NCBI RefSeq assembly: GCF_023703775.1 | Contig: NZ_CP098514.1 | Location: 310,001-374,000 of the forward strand | Reading direction: 5' to 3' | DNA: 64,000 bases | Source: Haloplanus sp. GDY1 | Lineage (GTDB): Archaea; Halobacteriota; Halobacteria; Halobacteriales; Haloferacaceae | Shown here: positions 31,636 through 38,874 of the stretch, piece after piece | Numbering within the stretch: the first letter of the stretch is position 1 | Layout of the letters: each line of letters starts with the position of its first letter | Notes under the pieces: model-generated | The model's input: the letters and a program-made list of their open reading frames with translations, nothing else | Told to the model about the DNA's origin: nothing | The model's database searches: none | Made by a program: the position numbers and the translations under genes

Positions 31636-32186
31636 AGTGTCGACGCGACTTCGCGGTCGAGCGTCTCGACGGACGCGACGCCGCCGTGCGTCCAGACCAC
31701 CGATCCCGTCGCGTCGGTCACGGCCAGGTAGGGGAGACCGCTCGCCCCGAGCGCCGCCAGCAGGTCGCCCTCGGGGTCGTGGCCGAGCGACCAGTCGCCG
31801 TCGTTCTCGCGCCACCACGCCCGCAGGTCCTCGCGGGTGAGGCCGCCACCGAGCCGTTCGTTGGTGACCGAGACGAAGGCGGCGCGGTCGGCGTAGCGGT
31901 CGTGGACGGTCCCGAGCGCGGCCATCTGCTCGACGCAGGGGCCACACCAGGTCGCGAAGCAGTCGATCACGGTCGGCCTCCCGGGGGCGGGCACCTGCCG
32001 GGTGCCGGCGGTCGATCCGGGGGCGTCGAGGGTGGTCACTTCGACCGGCAGGCTCGCGCCCCGGCTCCCGCCCCCGAGACCGGCGACGCCCGTCCCGACG
32101 ACGCCCGCGCCGACGAGACCGGCCCCCGCGAGTCCGGCCAGCAGGTGTCGGCGGCCCAGCGTCCGGCCGTTGCCGTCGTCGCTCAT
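31632..32186 (-). CDS. TlpA-like thioredoxin-fold protein, exported
   Basis: 184 residues. A Tat-type N-terminus (GRTLGRRHLLAGLAGAGLVG) gives export. The redox site WCGPC lies in DCFATWCGPCVEQMAALG. The C-terminal thioredoxin strands (SGLPYLAVTDATGSVVWTHG) contain the cis-Pro. It should reduce disulfides in apocytochrome or copper-site proteins outside the cell. First of three genes in the tlpA-ccdA-sco run. Confidence 0.87.
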   Translation of the reverse strand: MSDDGNGRTLGRRHLLAGLAGAGLVGAGVVGTGVAGLGGGSRGASLPVEVTTLDAPGSTAGTRQVPAPGRPTVIDCFATWCGPCVEQMAALGTVHDRYADRAAFVSVTNERLGGGLTREDLRAWWRENDGDWSLGHDPEGDLLAALGASGLPYLAVTDATGSVVWTHGGVASVETLDREVASTL

Positions 32187-32314
32187 CGTCCCGGCCTTCG
32201 CCCCCGACGAATAAGTGTGCCGTGGTGCGCCCGTCGAAGGGCGTCGCCCGCGTCGTCGAGCGCCCCCGACCCGGTATCAGCGCGCTTTTATGCGCGCCCG
32301 CGGAACGTCGTCAC

Positions 32315-32506
32315 ATGAGCTTCGAGAAAGACGATTCGGTCGTCCTCCACGACAAACACAGCGAGTACGACGGCGACGTGGGGACGGTCACGCAGGTGAT
32401 GGAGACGATGTTCGGCGACGCCACGTACACGGTCAGCTTCGAGGACGGACAGGAGACCGGCGTCCCGGAGGACGCCCTCGAACTCGCCGAGTCCGACGAC
32501 GAGTAA
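32315..32506 (+). CDS. Small DUF1918-like / KOW-type protein
   Basis: 63 residues from the ATG at 32315. The pattern DSVVLHDKHSEYDGDVGTVT, then ATYTVSFEDGQETGVPEDAL, is an SH3/KOW-like beta barrel. The protein resembles the conserved haloarchaeal DUF1918 type; binding of nucleic acid is possible but unproven. It ends 18 bases before the RNA-binding gene, and both are plus-strand, so they probably share a transcript. Confidence 0.75.
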   Translation: MSFEKDDSVVLHDKHSEYDGDVGTVTQVMETMFGDATYTVSFEDGQETGVPEDALELAESDDE

Positions 32507-32524
32507 CCCGGACGGCCGCCCCGC

Positions 32525-32956
32525 ATGTCGAACGTCCCCTTTCACTACGTCGACCTCCGAACGTTCCGTTACGCCACCGAGGACGAGAAGCGCGTCGAGC
32601 AGGCGCTCCGCACCTACCTCCCCGAGGAGCACGACGTCGAGCGACAGGTGACGACGGGCCACCACGGCGACCGGATCGTCGTCCTCTCGGCCCGCCTCGA
32701 GAACGCCGACGACGTGCGGTACGTCCTCGACAAACTCGTCGACCTCCCCGAGTACGACGCCTTCCTCGCCGAACTCGACGATCGGGTCTCGGAGGACTGC
32801 TCGCTCTATCTCACGCTCGACAAGCAGGCCGCGTTCCGCGGCGCGGTGCGACGGGGCGACGGCATCACCCTCCGCGGGAAGGTCGAAGCCTACCCCGCCA
32901 AGCGGGAGTCGGCCGTCGAGAACGCCCGCGAGGCGTTCGAGGCCGCCCGCGACTAG
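32525..32956 (+). CDS. RNA-binding protein of the COG1325 family
   Basis: 143 residues. The conserved archaeal pattern is VPFHYVDLRTFRYATEDEKR at the start, VERQVTTGHHGDRIVVLSAR and SEDCSLYLTLDKQAAFRGAV. Members of COG1325 are predicted exosome-associated RNA-binding proteins, with genes near tRNA-processing enzymes. The assignment is from pattern recall. It is likely in an operon with the KOW-like gene just upstream. Confidence 0.82.
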   Translation: MSNVPFHYVDLRTFRYATEDEKRVEQALRTYLPEEHDVERQVTTGHHGDRIVVLSARLENADDVRYVLDKLVDLPEYDAFLAELDDRVSEDCSLYLTLDKQAAFRGAVRRGDGITLRGKVEAYPAKRESAVENAREAFEAARD

Positions 32957-32969
32957 TCCGGCACCGCGA

Positions 32970-33293
32970 CTAGTCCAGCAACTCGATCACGCGTTCGGCG
33001 CCGACGAACCCCTCCGAGAGCCGTCGGATCGGGTCGCCGTCCTCGAAGCGAATCAGGGTCGGCACGCTCCCGATTCCGTACTCGTCGATCGGGGCCGGGT
33101 CGTCGCGCGGGTTCATCGTCACCACGGGAACGCCCGTGGCGCGGGCGACGATGCCGAGGACCGGGTCCATCGCGGCACAGGCGCCACAGCCTTCGGTGTA
33201 GAACTCGACGAGGAGGCGGTCGTGTTCGTCGACGGCGGCGGCGAGTTCGGCGGCCGTCCGGACGCGTGTCACGTCCGTTCCCGTCCCTTGCAT
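32970..33293 (-). CDS. Thioredoxin-family protein
   Basis: 107 residues, one thioredoxin fold. The active site is EFYTEGCGACAAMDPV, a CxxC variant (CGAC). The cis-Pro loop is YGIGSVPTLIRFEDG. The N-terminus lacks any signal, so it is cytosolic. It lies 37 bases after the end of the redoxin gene, convergent with the RNA-binding gene. Possibly an electron donor for the neighbouring redoxin or for CcdA. Confidence 0.88.
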   Translation of the reverse strand: MQGTGTDVTRVRTAAELAAAVDEHDRLLVEFYTEGCGACAAMDPVLGIVARATGVPVVTMNPRDDPAPIDEYGIGSVPTLIRFEDGDPIRRLSEGFVGAERVIELLD

Positions 33294-33330
33294 ACCCGTT
33301 CCAGGTGACCGAGGAACCTACGTCGTTCGC

Positions 33331-33882
33331 TTACGGCCACTTGATGCCACAGCCACGGGACGGCCCGGGGTCGAGGGTCACGTCCTCGCCCGCGAGGACG
33401 GCGTCGATGGCCTCGCGGACGTAGCACTCGGTGGCCTCCTCGTCGGGGCCCATGGCGTCGTCGAGGCGGCCGTGGTACGCCAGTCGGTACTCGTCGCCCT
33501 CGCGCCGGAAGAGGAACGGGTCGGGCGTGCAGACGGCGCCGTAGGCGCGTGCGGTGTCGGCGGACTCGTCGCGGAGGTACGCGTCGTAGGCGACGGTGCC
33601 GTCCGCGACGTACTCCCGCATCTTCTCGAAGGAGTCCTCGGGGTACTCCTCGGCGTCGTTGGGGTTGATGCCGACGACGGTCACGTCCGCCTCGGCCGCG
33701 AGGTCGTTCAGCAGGTCGAACTTCGCCTGCGCGTACGGACAGTGGTTGCAGGTGAACACGATCAGCAGGGCGTCGGTGTCGAAGGAGTCGAGCGTGTACG
33801 TCCCGCCGTCGACGCCGGGGAGTTCGAAGTCGGGTGCCGGGTCGCCGGGTTCGAGTTCCGAGTCGGATTCCTGGAGTGCCAT
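33331..33882 (-). CDS. AhpC/TSA-type redoxin domain protein
   Basis: 183 residues from ATG at 33882 (MALQESDSELEPGDPAPDFE). The thioredoxin-like fold has a CNHCPYAQAK active site in TCNHCPYAQAKFDLLNDLAA. The conserved RAYGAVCTPDPFLFRREGD matches thioredoxin-family proteins with the CPY motif. It probably forms a redox pair with the thioredoxin next to it. Cytosolic. Confidence 0.85.
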   Translation of the reverse strand: MALQESDSELEPGDPAPDFELPGVDGGTYTLDSFDTDALLIVFTCNHCPYAQAKFDLLNDLAAEADVTVVGINPNDAEEYPEDSFEKMREYVADGTVAYDAYLRDESADTARAYGAVCTPDPFLFRREGDEYRLAYHGRLDDAMGPDEEATECYVREAIDAVLAGEDVTLDPGPSRGCGIKWP

Positions 33883-33948
33883 GGGCGAGGATAACGGCGC
33901 GTCGCGCAAATACTCCCCGCCAGCGGCAACCACCGACCGCGACGCCCC

Positions 33949-34374
33949 TCACTCGACGGAGACGAGGTAGATGCCGAGGACGGCACAGCCGATGCCCGCG
34001 ACCTTTCGGGGGGTGAGCGACTCGTCGAGGAAGACGATGCCGAGGACGGAACTGAGCACGAGGAACGTCCCGAAGATGGGGACCACCGCGCTGACGGGAC
34101 CCAGCGAGAGCGCGCGGTAGTACGCGAGGATGCCCACCGCGAGGAAGACGCCCGCGAGGTAGAGATACGGCGCCTTGGGGTGGCCGACGAACGACGACAC
34201 CGACTGCCCCTCGTAGAGGACGACGCCGACGGTGGCCACGAGGAGGATGCCGTTGGTGACGAGCGCGGCGACGAAACTGTGGATCTTCGGATCGCCCGTC
34301 GTCGCGAAGCCCACCAGCGGCGCCACCGCCGAGTACGACAACAGCGCCACGAGCGCCCACTGGAGATAGCCCAT
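33949..34374 (-). CDS. EamA/DMT-type membrane transporter subunit
   Basis: 141 residues with four or five hydrophobic helices (WALVALLSYSAVAPLVGF, AALVTNGILLVATVGVVLY, ILAYYRALSLGPVSAVVPI, GIGCAVLGIYLVSV). This is a single EamA repeat, half of a usual ten-span drug/metabolite transporter, so it should work as a dimer. The motif YRALSLGPVSAVVPI is the family hallmark. Substrate unknown. Confidence 0.85.
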   Translation of the reverse strand: MGYLQWALVALLSYSAVAPLVGFATTGDPKIHSFVAALVTNGILLVATVGVVLYEGQSVSSFVGHPKAPYLYLAGVFLAVGILAYYRALSLGPVSAVVPIFGTFLVLSSVLGIVFLDESLTPRKVAGIGCAVLGIYLVSVE

Positions 34375-34418
34375 GCCGACTACGCCGCGGGGCTGACAGT
34401 ATAGGGTTTCGATTCCGC

Positions 34419-35441
34419 CTACGCCGGTGGCCCGTGGGTCGACACGTGGGCCGCCAGCGACGCCGGCGTGGCGGTCCCCTGCCCCGAGACGTAGTGTGAC
34501 GCACAGGCGTTGCCCGCCGCCACGGCGAGGGGCCAGTCCCAGCCCGCGGCGAGCGACCGCGCCAGTCCGGCGCTGAACCGGTCGCCGGCGCCCGTCTCGG
34601 TCAGCGCCCGCGAGACGTCGAGCGTCGGGACCGACACCCGGCCGCCGGTCGTCGCCGCGACGGCGTCTTCCACACCGTGGACGACGACGCCCGCCGCGCC
34701 CGCCGCGGTCCGGACGGCGTCGAGGGCCGCCGGGTCGGTCGGCTCCCCGCCCGCCCCGTCGCCGACGGCCTCGGCCAGTCGCGCCGCCTCGGCGTCGTTG
34801 ACGCTCAACACCAGGTCGTAGGCGTCGCCGAGCGCCGGGAGGGCGGCGAGGAGGTCGCGCGCCCCGGCCGTCGTGAGCGGGCCGGGATCGACACAGCAGA
34901 CGCCGCCGTCGGGGTCACGGGCGCCGACGTCCCGCATCGCCGCTCCGAGTCCGGGCGTCGACGCCCAGTTGGTACAGCAGAGCGCGTCGCGTTCGAGGAA
35001 CGCGTCGATCGGTTCCCCGAGGGCCGCCCGGAGGTCCGCGAACGTCCACGCCGCGAGGTCTGCGGACTCCTCGACGAACATCACGTCGTCGGCGTCGAAC
35101 AGGCAGACCCGAACGCGGGCGGGCGAGCCCATCGAGGCCGTCTCGAAGTCGAAGTCGAAGACGGGGTGATCGAGGTGGCCGACGAGGGTCACGTCGTCGC
35201 CGAGGGCGGCCGCCTGTCGCGCCGCGTTGACCGCCTGTCCGCCCGCGTCGGTCGTCACGTGGTCGAGGCCGAAGGAGTCGCGGCCCTCGGAGACGGCGGC
35301 GGCGAAGGCCGCCCGCGAGGCGAGCGTCGACTCGCCGTCGCGGAGGCGGTAGTAGTCGTCGACGCTCCCGTCGGGGAAGGCGCCGACGGTCACCGGTTCG
35401 AGGCCGGCACGCAGACGGGTCACGAGGTCGGCGTATGGCAC
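34419..35441 (-). CDS. PfkB-family sugar kinase
   Basis: 340 residues from a GTG at 35441; an upstream TTG at 35468 is less attractive. The glycine-rich start DAGGQAVNAARQAAALGDDV binds the sugar, and the C-terminal signature TETGAGDRFSAGLARSLAAG supplies the catalytic Asp and the anion hole. The second signature lies in SVNDAEAARLAEAVGDG. Family members phosphorylate ribose, fructose, KDG or nucleosides; the substrate cannot be fixed. It ends 44 bases before the transporter gene. Confidence 0.87.
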   Translation of the reverse strand: MPYADLVTRLRAGLEPVTVGAFPDGSVDDYYRLRDGESTLASRAAFAAAVSEGRDSFGLDHVTTDAGGQAVNAARQAAALGDDVTLVGHLDHPVFDFDFETASMGSPARVRVCLFDADDVMFVEESADLAAWTFADLRAALGEPIDAFLERDALCCTNWASTPGLGAAMRDVGARDPDGGVCCVDPGPLTTAGARDLLAALPALGDAYDLVLSVNDAEAARLAEAVGDGAGGEPTDPAALDAVRTAAGAAGVVVHGVEDAVAATTGGRVSVPTLDVSRALTETGAGDRFSAGLARSLAAGWDWPLAVAAGNACASHYVSGQGTATPASLAAHVSTHGPPA

Positions 35442-35481
35442 TCCCCGCGCTACGGCGTCCGGGCGCAAAACTCCGACGGCC

Positions 35482-36342
35482 TCACCCGATCCACACCGAC
35501 GAGAAGGCGTCGAAGAAGTCCTCGTCCGTCGCCACGAGTTCGTGCGTGATCCCGAGGTCCTGTGCCCGGTCGGCCACGTCGTCGACGAACTCGTCGACGC
35601 GGGAGCGGTACCGCTCGGCGAGGCGGCCGCCGAAGTAGGTCCGCCGGGTCAGGTCGGACTCCAGGTCCTCGAAGATGGTGTCGCCGCCGACCTCCGGGTC
35701 GAGTTCGTCCGGCGAGAGGGTCTGGATCAGGACCACCTCGTTGCGCGCGAGCGACGCGATTCCCGTCTCCAGGCCGTCGAGGTCGCCGATGCAGTCGGTG
35801 ACGACGATCACCAGCGATCGCGAGCGGATCGACCCCGCGTACTCCCCGAGCGCCGACTCGAAGTCCGCCTCGCCGTCGGGCGCCGTCTCGTTGAGGCGGT
35901 CGACGAGCGCCAGCACCTCCCCCCGGGTTGACTTCCCGGTGTCGATCCGCTCCGTCCGATCCCGGAACAGCGAGAACCGGAAGTCGTCGTGTTCCTCGGC
36001 GGTGAGGTAGGCGTAGCCGAGGCCGAGTTTCGCGCCGAACTCGAACTTGTGTTCGTCGCCGTCGCCGAAGTCCATCGACGCGCTCGCGTCCAGCAGGACG
36101 TGCACCGTCAGGTTGCGCTCCTCCTCGTACTGCTTGATGAAAAACTCCTCCGTGCGGGCGTAGAGCCGCCAGTCGATGAGGCGGGTGTCGTCGCCCGGGG
36201 AGTAGCGCCGGTAGTCGCTGAAGGTCAACCCCTCCCCGACGCTCGGCGACTCCTGTTCGCCCTTCTTGATCGCCGTCGACTGCTGGTTCAGGGAGGCCTC
36301 GAAGCGGTCGAGTTCGTCGAGGAAGTCGGGGTCGATGGTCAT
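35482..36342 (-). CDS. DUF58 domain protein (vWA-like)
   Basis: 286 residues. The DUF58 hallmark GLTFSDYRRYSPGDDTRLID and DWRLYARTEEFFIKQYEEE precedes a von Willebrand A domain with MIDAS residues DASAS (VHVLLDASASMDF) and a Thr-Asp-Asp-like downstream site (VVTDCIGDLDG). It is the last gene of a six-gene cluster with a MoxR ATPase. In bacterial counterparts MoxR, DUF58 and vWA proteins act together in metal insertion or assembly of other proteins. The start overlaps the MoxR stop by ATGA. Confidence 0.9.
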   Translation of the reverse strand: MTIDPDFLDELDRFEASLNQQSTAIKKGEQESPSVGEGLTFSDYRRYSPGDDTRLIDWRLYARTEEFFIKQYEEERNLTVHVLLDASASMDFGDGDEHKFEFGAKLGLGYAYLTAEEHDDFRFSLFRDRTERIDTGKSTRGEVLALVDRLNETAPDGEADFESALGEYAGSIRSRSLVIVVTDCIGDLDGLETGIASLARNEVVLIQTLSPDELDPEVGGDTIFEDLESDLTRRTYFGGRLAERYRSRVDEFVDDVADRAQDLGITHELVATDEDFFDAFSSVWIG

Positions 36343-37289
36343 ACCTCGTCGAGCAGTCGAGCGATCACGTCGTCGGTGGTCAGCCCCTCGCGCTCCGCCC
36401 GGAAGTCGAGCAGGATGCGGTGGCGGAGCACCGGCGGCGCCATCGCCTCGACGTCCTCCCAGGAGACGTGGTTGCGCCCGCGCAGGAACGCCCGGGCCTT
36501 CGCGGTGAGGATGAGCCCCATGCTCGCCCGGGGGCTCGCCCCGAAGTCGACGGTTTCGGCCTCGCGGGTCGCCCGAACCAGCCGGATCGCCCGGTCGCGG
36601 ACGTCGTCGGCGACGGGCACCTCCCGGACGAGCGACTGGATCTCCTTGATCTCCTCGCGGGTGAGCACCTTCTCGACCGGCGGGACCGTCCCGCCCTCCG
36701 TGTAGAGGTTCACGATGTCCCGCTCCTCCTCGAACGAGGGGTAATCGAGGACGAGTTTCAGGAGGAAGCGGTCCGTCTGGGCCTCGGGGAGCGGGTAGGT
36801 CCCCTCCTGGTCGATGGGGTTCTGCGTCGCGAGGACGAAGAAGGGGCGCGGAAGCTGGTAGGTCTCGCCCGCCGCCGTCACCTGCTTTTCCTGCATCGCT
36901 TCCAGCAGCGCGGCCTGTGTCTTCGGCGTCGCGCGGTTGATCTCGTCGGCGAGGACGACGTTCGCGAAGATGGGTCCCTTCTCGAAGACGAAGTCGCGTT
37001 CGCCGCCGGCCTCGCGAATGATCTCCGTGCCCGTGATGTCGCTCGGCATCAGGTCCGGGGTGTTCTGCACCCGGGAGAAGTCGAGGTCGGTCACGTCCGC
37101 GACGGTGCGGACCATGGTGGTCTTCCCGAGGCCGGGGTTGCTCTCGAGGAGGGCGTTGCCGTCGGCGATGATGCAGACGAGCAGTCGTTCGAGGACCTCC
37201 CGCTGGCCGACGATGCGCTTGCCGACCTCCTGACGGACGAGGCCGAGACGTTCCTGTAGCGTGTCGATGTCGGTCGTGGGTTCGCTCAT
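36339..37289 (-). CDS. MoxR-type AAA+ ATPase
   Basis: 316 residues from ATG at 37289 (MSEPTTDIDTLQERLGLVRQ). Walker A is ALLESNPGLGKTTMVRTVAD, with a Glu-rich Walker B region (VVLADEINRATPKTQAALLE). Sensor 1 is FFVLATQNPIDQEGTYPLPE. The C-terminal lid contains LILTAKARAFLRGRNHVSW. MoxR ATPases are chaperones that load substrates onto partner vWA proteins. Overlaps both neighbours by ATGA, so an operon is certain by structure. Confidence 0.93.
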   Translation of the reverse strand: MSEPTTDIDTLQERLGLVRQEVGKRIVGQREVLERLLVCIIADGNALLESNPGLGKTTMVRTVADVTDLDFSRVQNTPDLMPSDITGTEIIREAGGERDFVFEKGPIFANVVLADEINRATPKTQAALLEAMQEKQVTAAGETYQLPRPFFVLATQNPIDQEGTYPLPEAQTDRFLLKLVLDYPSFEEERDIVNLYTEGGTVPPVEKVLTREEIKEIQSLVREVPVADDVRDRAIRLVRATREAETVDFGASPRASMGLILTAKARAFLRGRNHVSWEDVEAMAPPVLRHRILLDFRAEREGLTTDDVIARLLDEV

Positions 37290-38236
37290 GAATCGGAATC
37301 GGTCTCCTGTCGGATCCGCAGGTTGTACTCGCGGATCAGCTCCGCGTCTTCGAGGTTCTCCCCCTCGCTGAAGCCCGCCCGCTGGCTCTCGACGGGGCTC
37401 GACGAGTCGAAGCCGCTGTCGGCGTAGGCCGCGGCGGAATCCACGTCGGAGCCCTCGCCGCTCCCCGAGCCGGTGGTGTCGATGCTCGCGTCCAGTTCCT
37501 CGGAGCCGGCGGGGACGTCCTCCGGTTCGCCGAGGATGGACGAGCCGTCCTGGAGGCCGGTGTAGTCCTGCTGGGTGCCACCGCCGGGCCCCTCCGGCTC
37601 CGCCGGCCCCCCGAGGCCGGCGAGGGTGATGTCGACGACGGCGAGCTGGATGGTCGCGACGCTGAGCAGCGAGATGACGACCACCGTCACCGCCACCCGG
37701 CGCACGCTGATGAGGCCGACGCTCGACGCCTCCTGCAGTTCGTCGAGCACCTGCTCGTAGAGTCGGAGGACGATCCGCGACTCCCGGCCGCGGTCGACGG
37801 CGTCGCGGGCGGTCCGCAGCGACTCCGAGAGCGACGGGTTGGCGGCCGCGAACTGCTCGACGAGCGGCCGCCGACTCCGCCACGTCACCTCGGTGGCGAA
37901 GACGAGGAGGCCGAGGCCGGCGCCGACGACGGCGCCGCTCGACACCGTCGGCTCCGCGAGGGTCACGCCCGCGCTCCGGAGCGCCGAGAGGACCGCCTCG
38001 GGGATCGGCAGCCGCGCGGGCAGATACGGGACTCCGGCGAACGACGCGACGAGGTTCACGAGCAGGGTGGCGAGCGCCGCGTCGGCGACGGCGTAGATGA
38101 CGGCCACCTTCAGCCCCTCGCGGCGGATCTGGGTGAGGGCGCGGCGGAGCTTTCGCTCGGTGGGGGCGGCCGTCTCAGCGGCCTCGCCGTCGGCGCTCGC
38201 TTCCGGACCGGTCGTGGTGGTGTTCGCGTCCGACAT
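37286..38236 (-). CDS. Membrane protein of the MoxR/vWA cluster
   Basis: 316 residues from ATG at 38236, overlapping the upstream stop as TAATG. Three or four hydrophobic helices are seen: VIYAVADAALATLLVNLVAS, SSGAVVGAGLGLLVFATEV and VAVTVVVISLLSVATIQLAV. The helical region between residues about 125 and 185 is charged. The C-terminal third is low-complexity and acidic (GSGSGEGSDVDSAAAYADSG). No family is recognised. Its position suggests a membrane anchor or partner for the MoxR machinery. Confidence 0.78.
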   Translation of the reverse strand: MSDANTTTTGPEASADGEAAETAAPTERKLRRALTQIRREGLKVAVIYAVADAALATLLVNLVASFAGVPYLPARLPIPEAVLSALRSAGVTLAEPTVSSGAVVGAGLGLLVFATEVTWRSRRPLVEQFAAANPSLSESLRTARDAVDRGRESRIVLRLYEQVLDELQEASSVGLISVRRVAVTVVVISLLSVATIQLAVVDITLAGLGGPAEPEGPGGGTQQDYTGLQDGSSILGEPEDVPAGSEELDASIDTTGSGSGEGSDVDSAAAYADSGFDSSSPVESQRAGFSEGENLEDAELIREYNLRIRQETDSDS

Positions 38237-38874
38237 TAGCACTCCGCGGGTCTACTCGCGTTCGGAGGGATCGCGGCACAGGCCTCCTGCAAGGCCTGGC
38301 GAAGCCGCTGGTTCTCCGCCTGCAGTTCGTCGTTTCGTTCTTCGAGGCTGTTCACTTCGTCCTCCAGCTGACTCACCTCGCTGTTCAGGTCCTCGACGTC
38401 GGCCTGCAGTTCGTCCCGCTGTTCGCGGAGGTCCTCGTTGTCGGCTTCGAGGGTCCCGACCCGCGAGCGGAGGTCCTGGTTGCGGTCCTCGAGGGTGGAG
38501 ACCTCGCCCTGTAGGTCCTGGACCCGCTGTCGGGCGGCCTGCAGGTCCTGTCGGGTCGAGGAGAGTTCCTGCTGGGTCGACTCCAGTTGCCCCTCGGTCT
38601 CTTGGAGGTTCTCGGAGACCTGACTCACGTCGCTCCGGGTGGTGCTGAGGCTCTCGTTGAGTTCGCGCAGCCGCTCCCGTGCCCGCTGGAGGTCACTCTC
38701 GGTCGTTCGGAGGTCCTCGCGGAGGCGGTCGTTCTGCTGGCGAAGCTGACTGTTCTCGGCGTCGAGTTCCTCGACGGACTCCTGGTAGTACAGCGTCGCG
38801 CCGGCGGTGCCGGCGACGGCCAGACAGACGAGGAGGGCGAGCGCGACGTTGATCGATCGGCCGATGAGGCTCAT
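38236..38874 (-). CDS. Membrane-anchored coiled-coil protein
   Basis: 212 residues. One N-terminal membrane helix (NVALALLVCLAVAGTAGATL) is followed by a continuous coiled coil from about residue 30 to 195, with heptads such as ENSQLRQQNDRLREDLRTTE and LEADNEDLREQRDELQADVE. The tail (ACAAIPPNASRPAEC) has two Cys. It is probably a rod outside or inside the membrane holding complexes together. Position in the operon suggests it links the vWA proteins and MoxR. The ORF overlaps the upstream gene by four bases. Confidence 0.82.
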   Translation of the reverse strand: MSLIGRSINVALALLVCLAVAGTAGATLYYQESVEELDAENSQLRQQNDRLREDLRTTESDLQRARERLRELNESLSTTRSDVSQVSENLQETEGQLESTQQELSSTRQDLQAARQRVQDLQGEVSTLEDRNQDLRSRVGTLEADNEDLREQRDELQADVEDLNSEVSQLEDEVNSLEERNDELQAENQRLRQALQEACAAIPPNASRPAEC

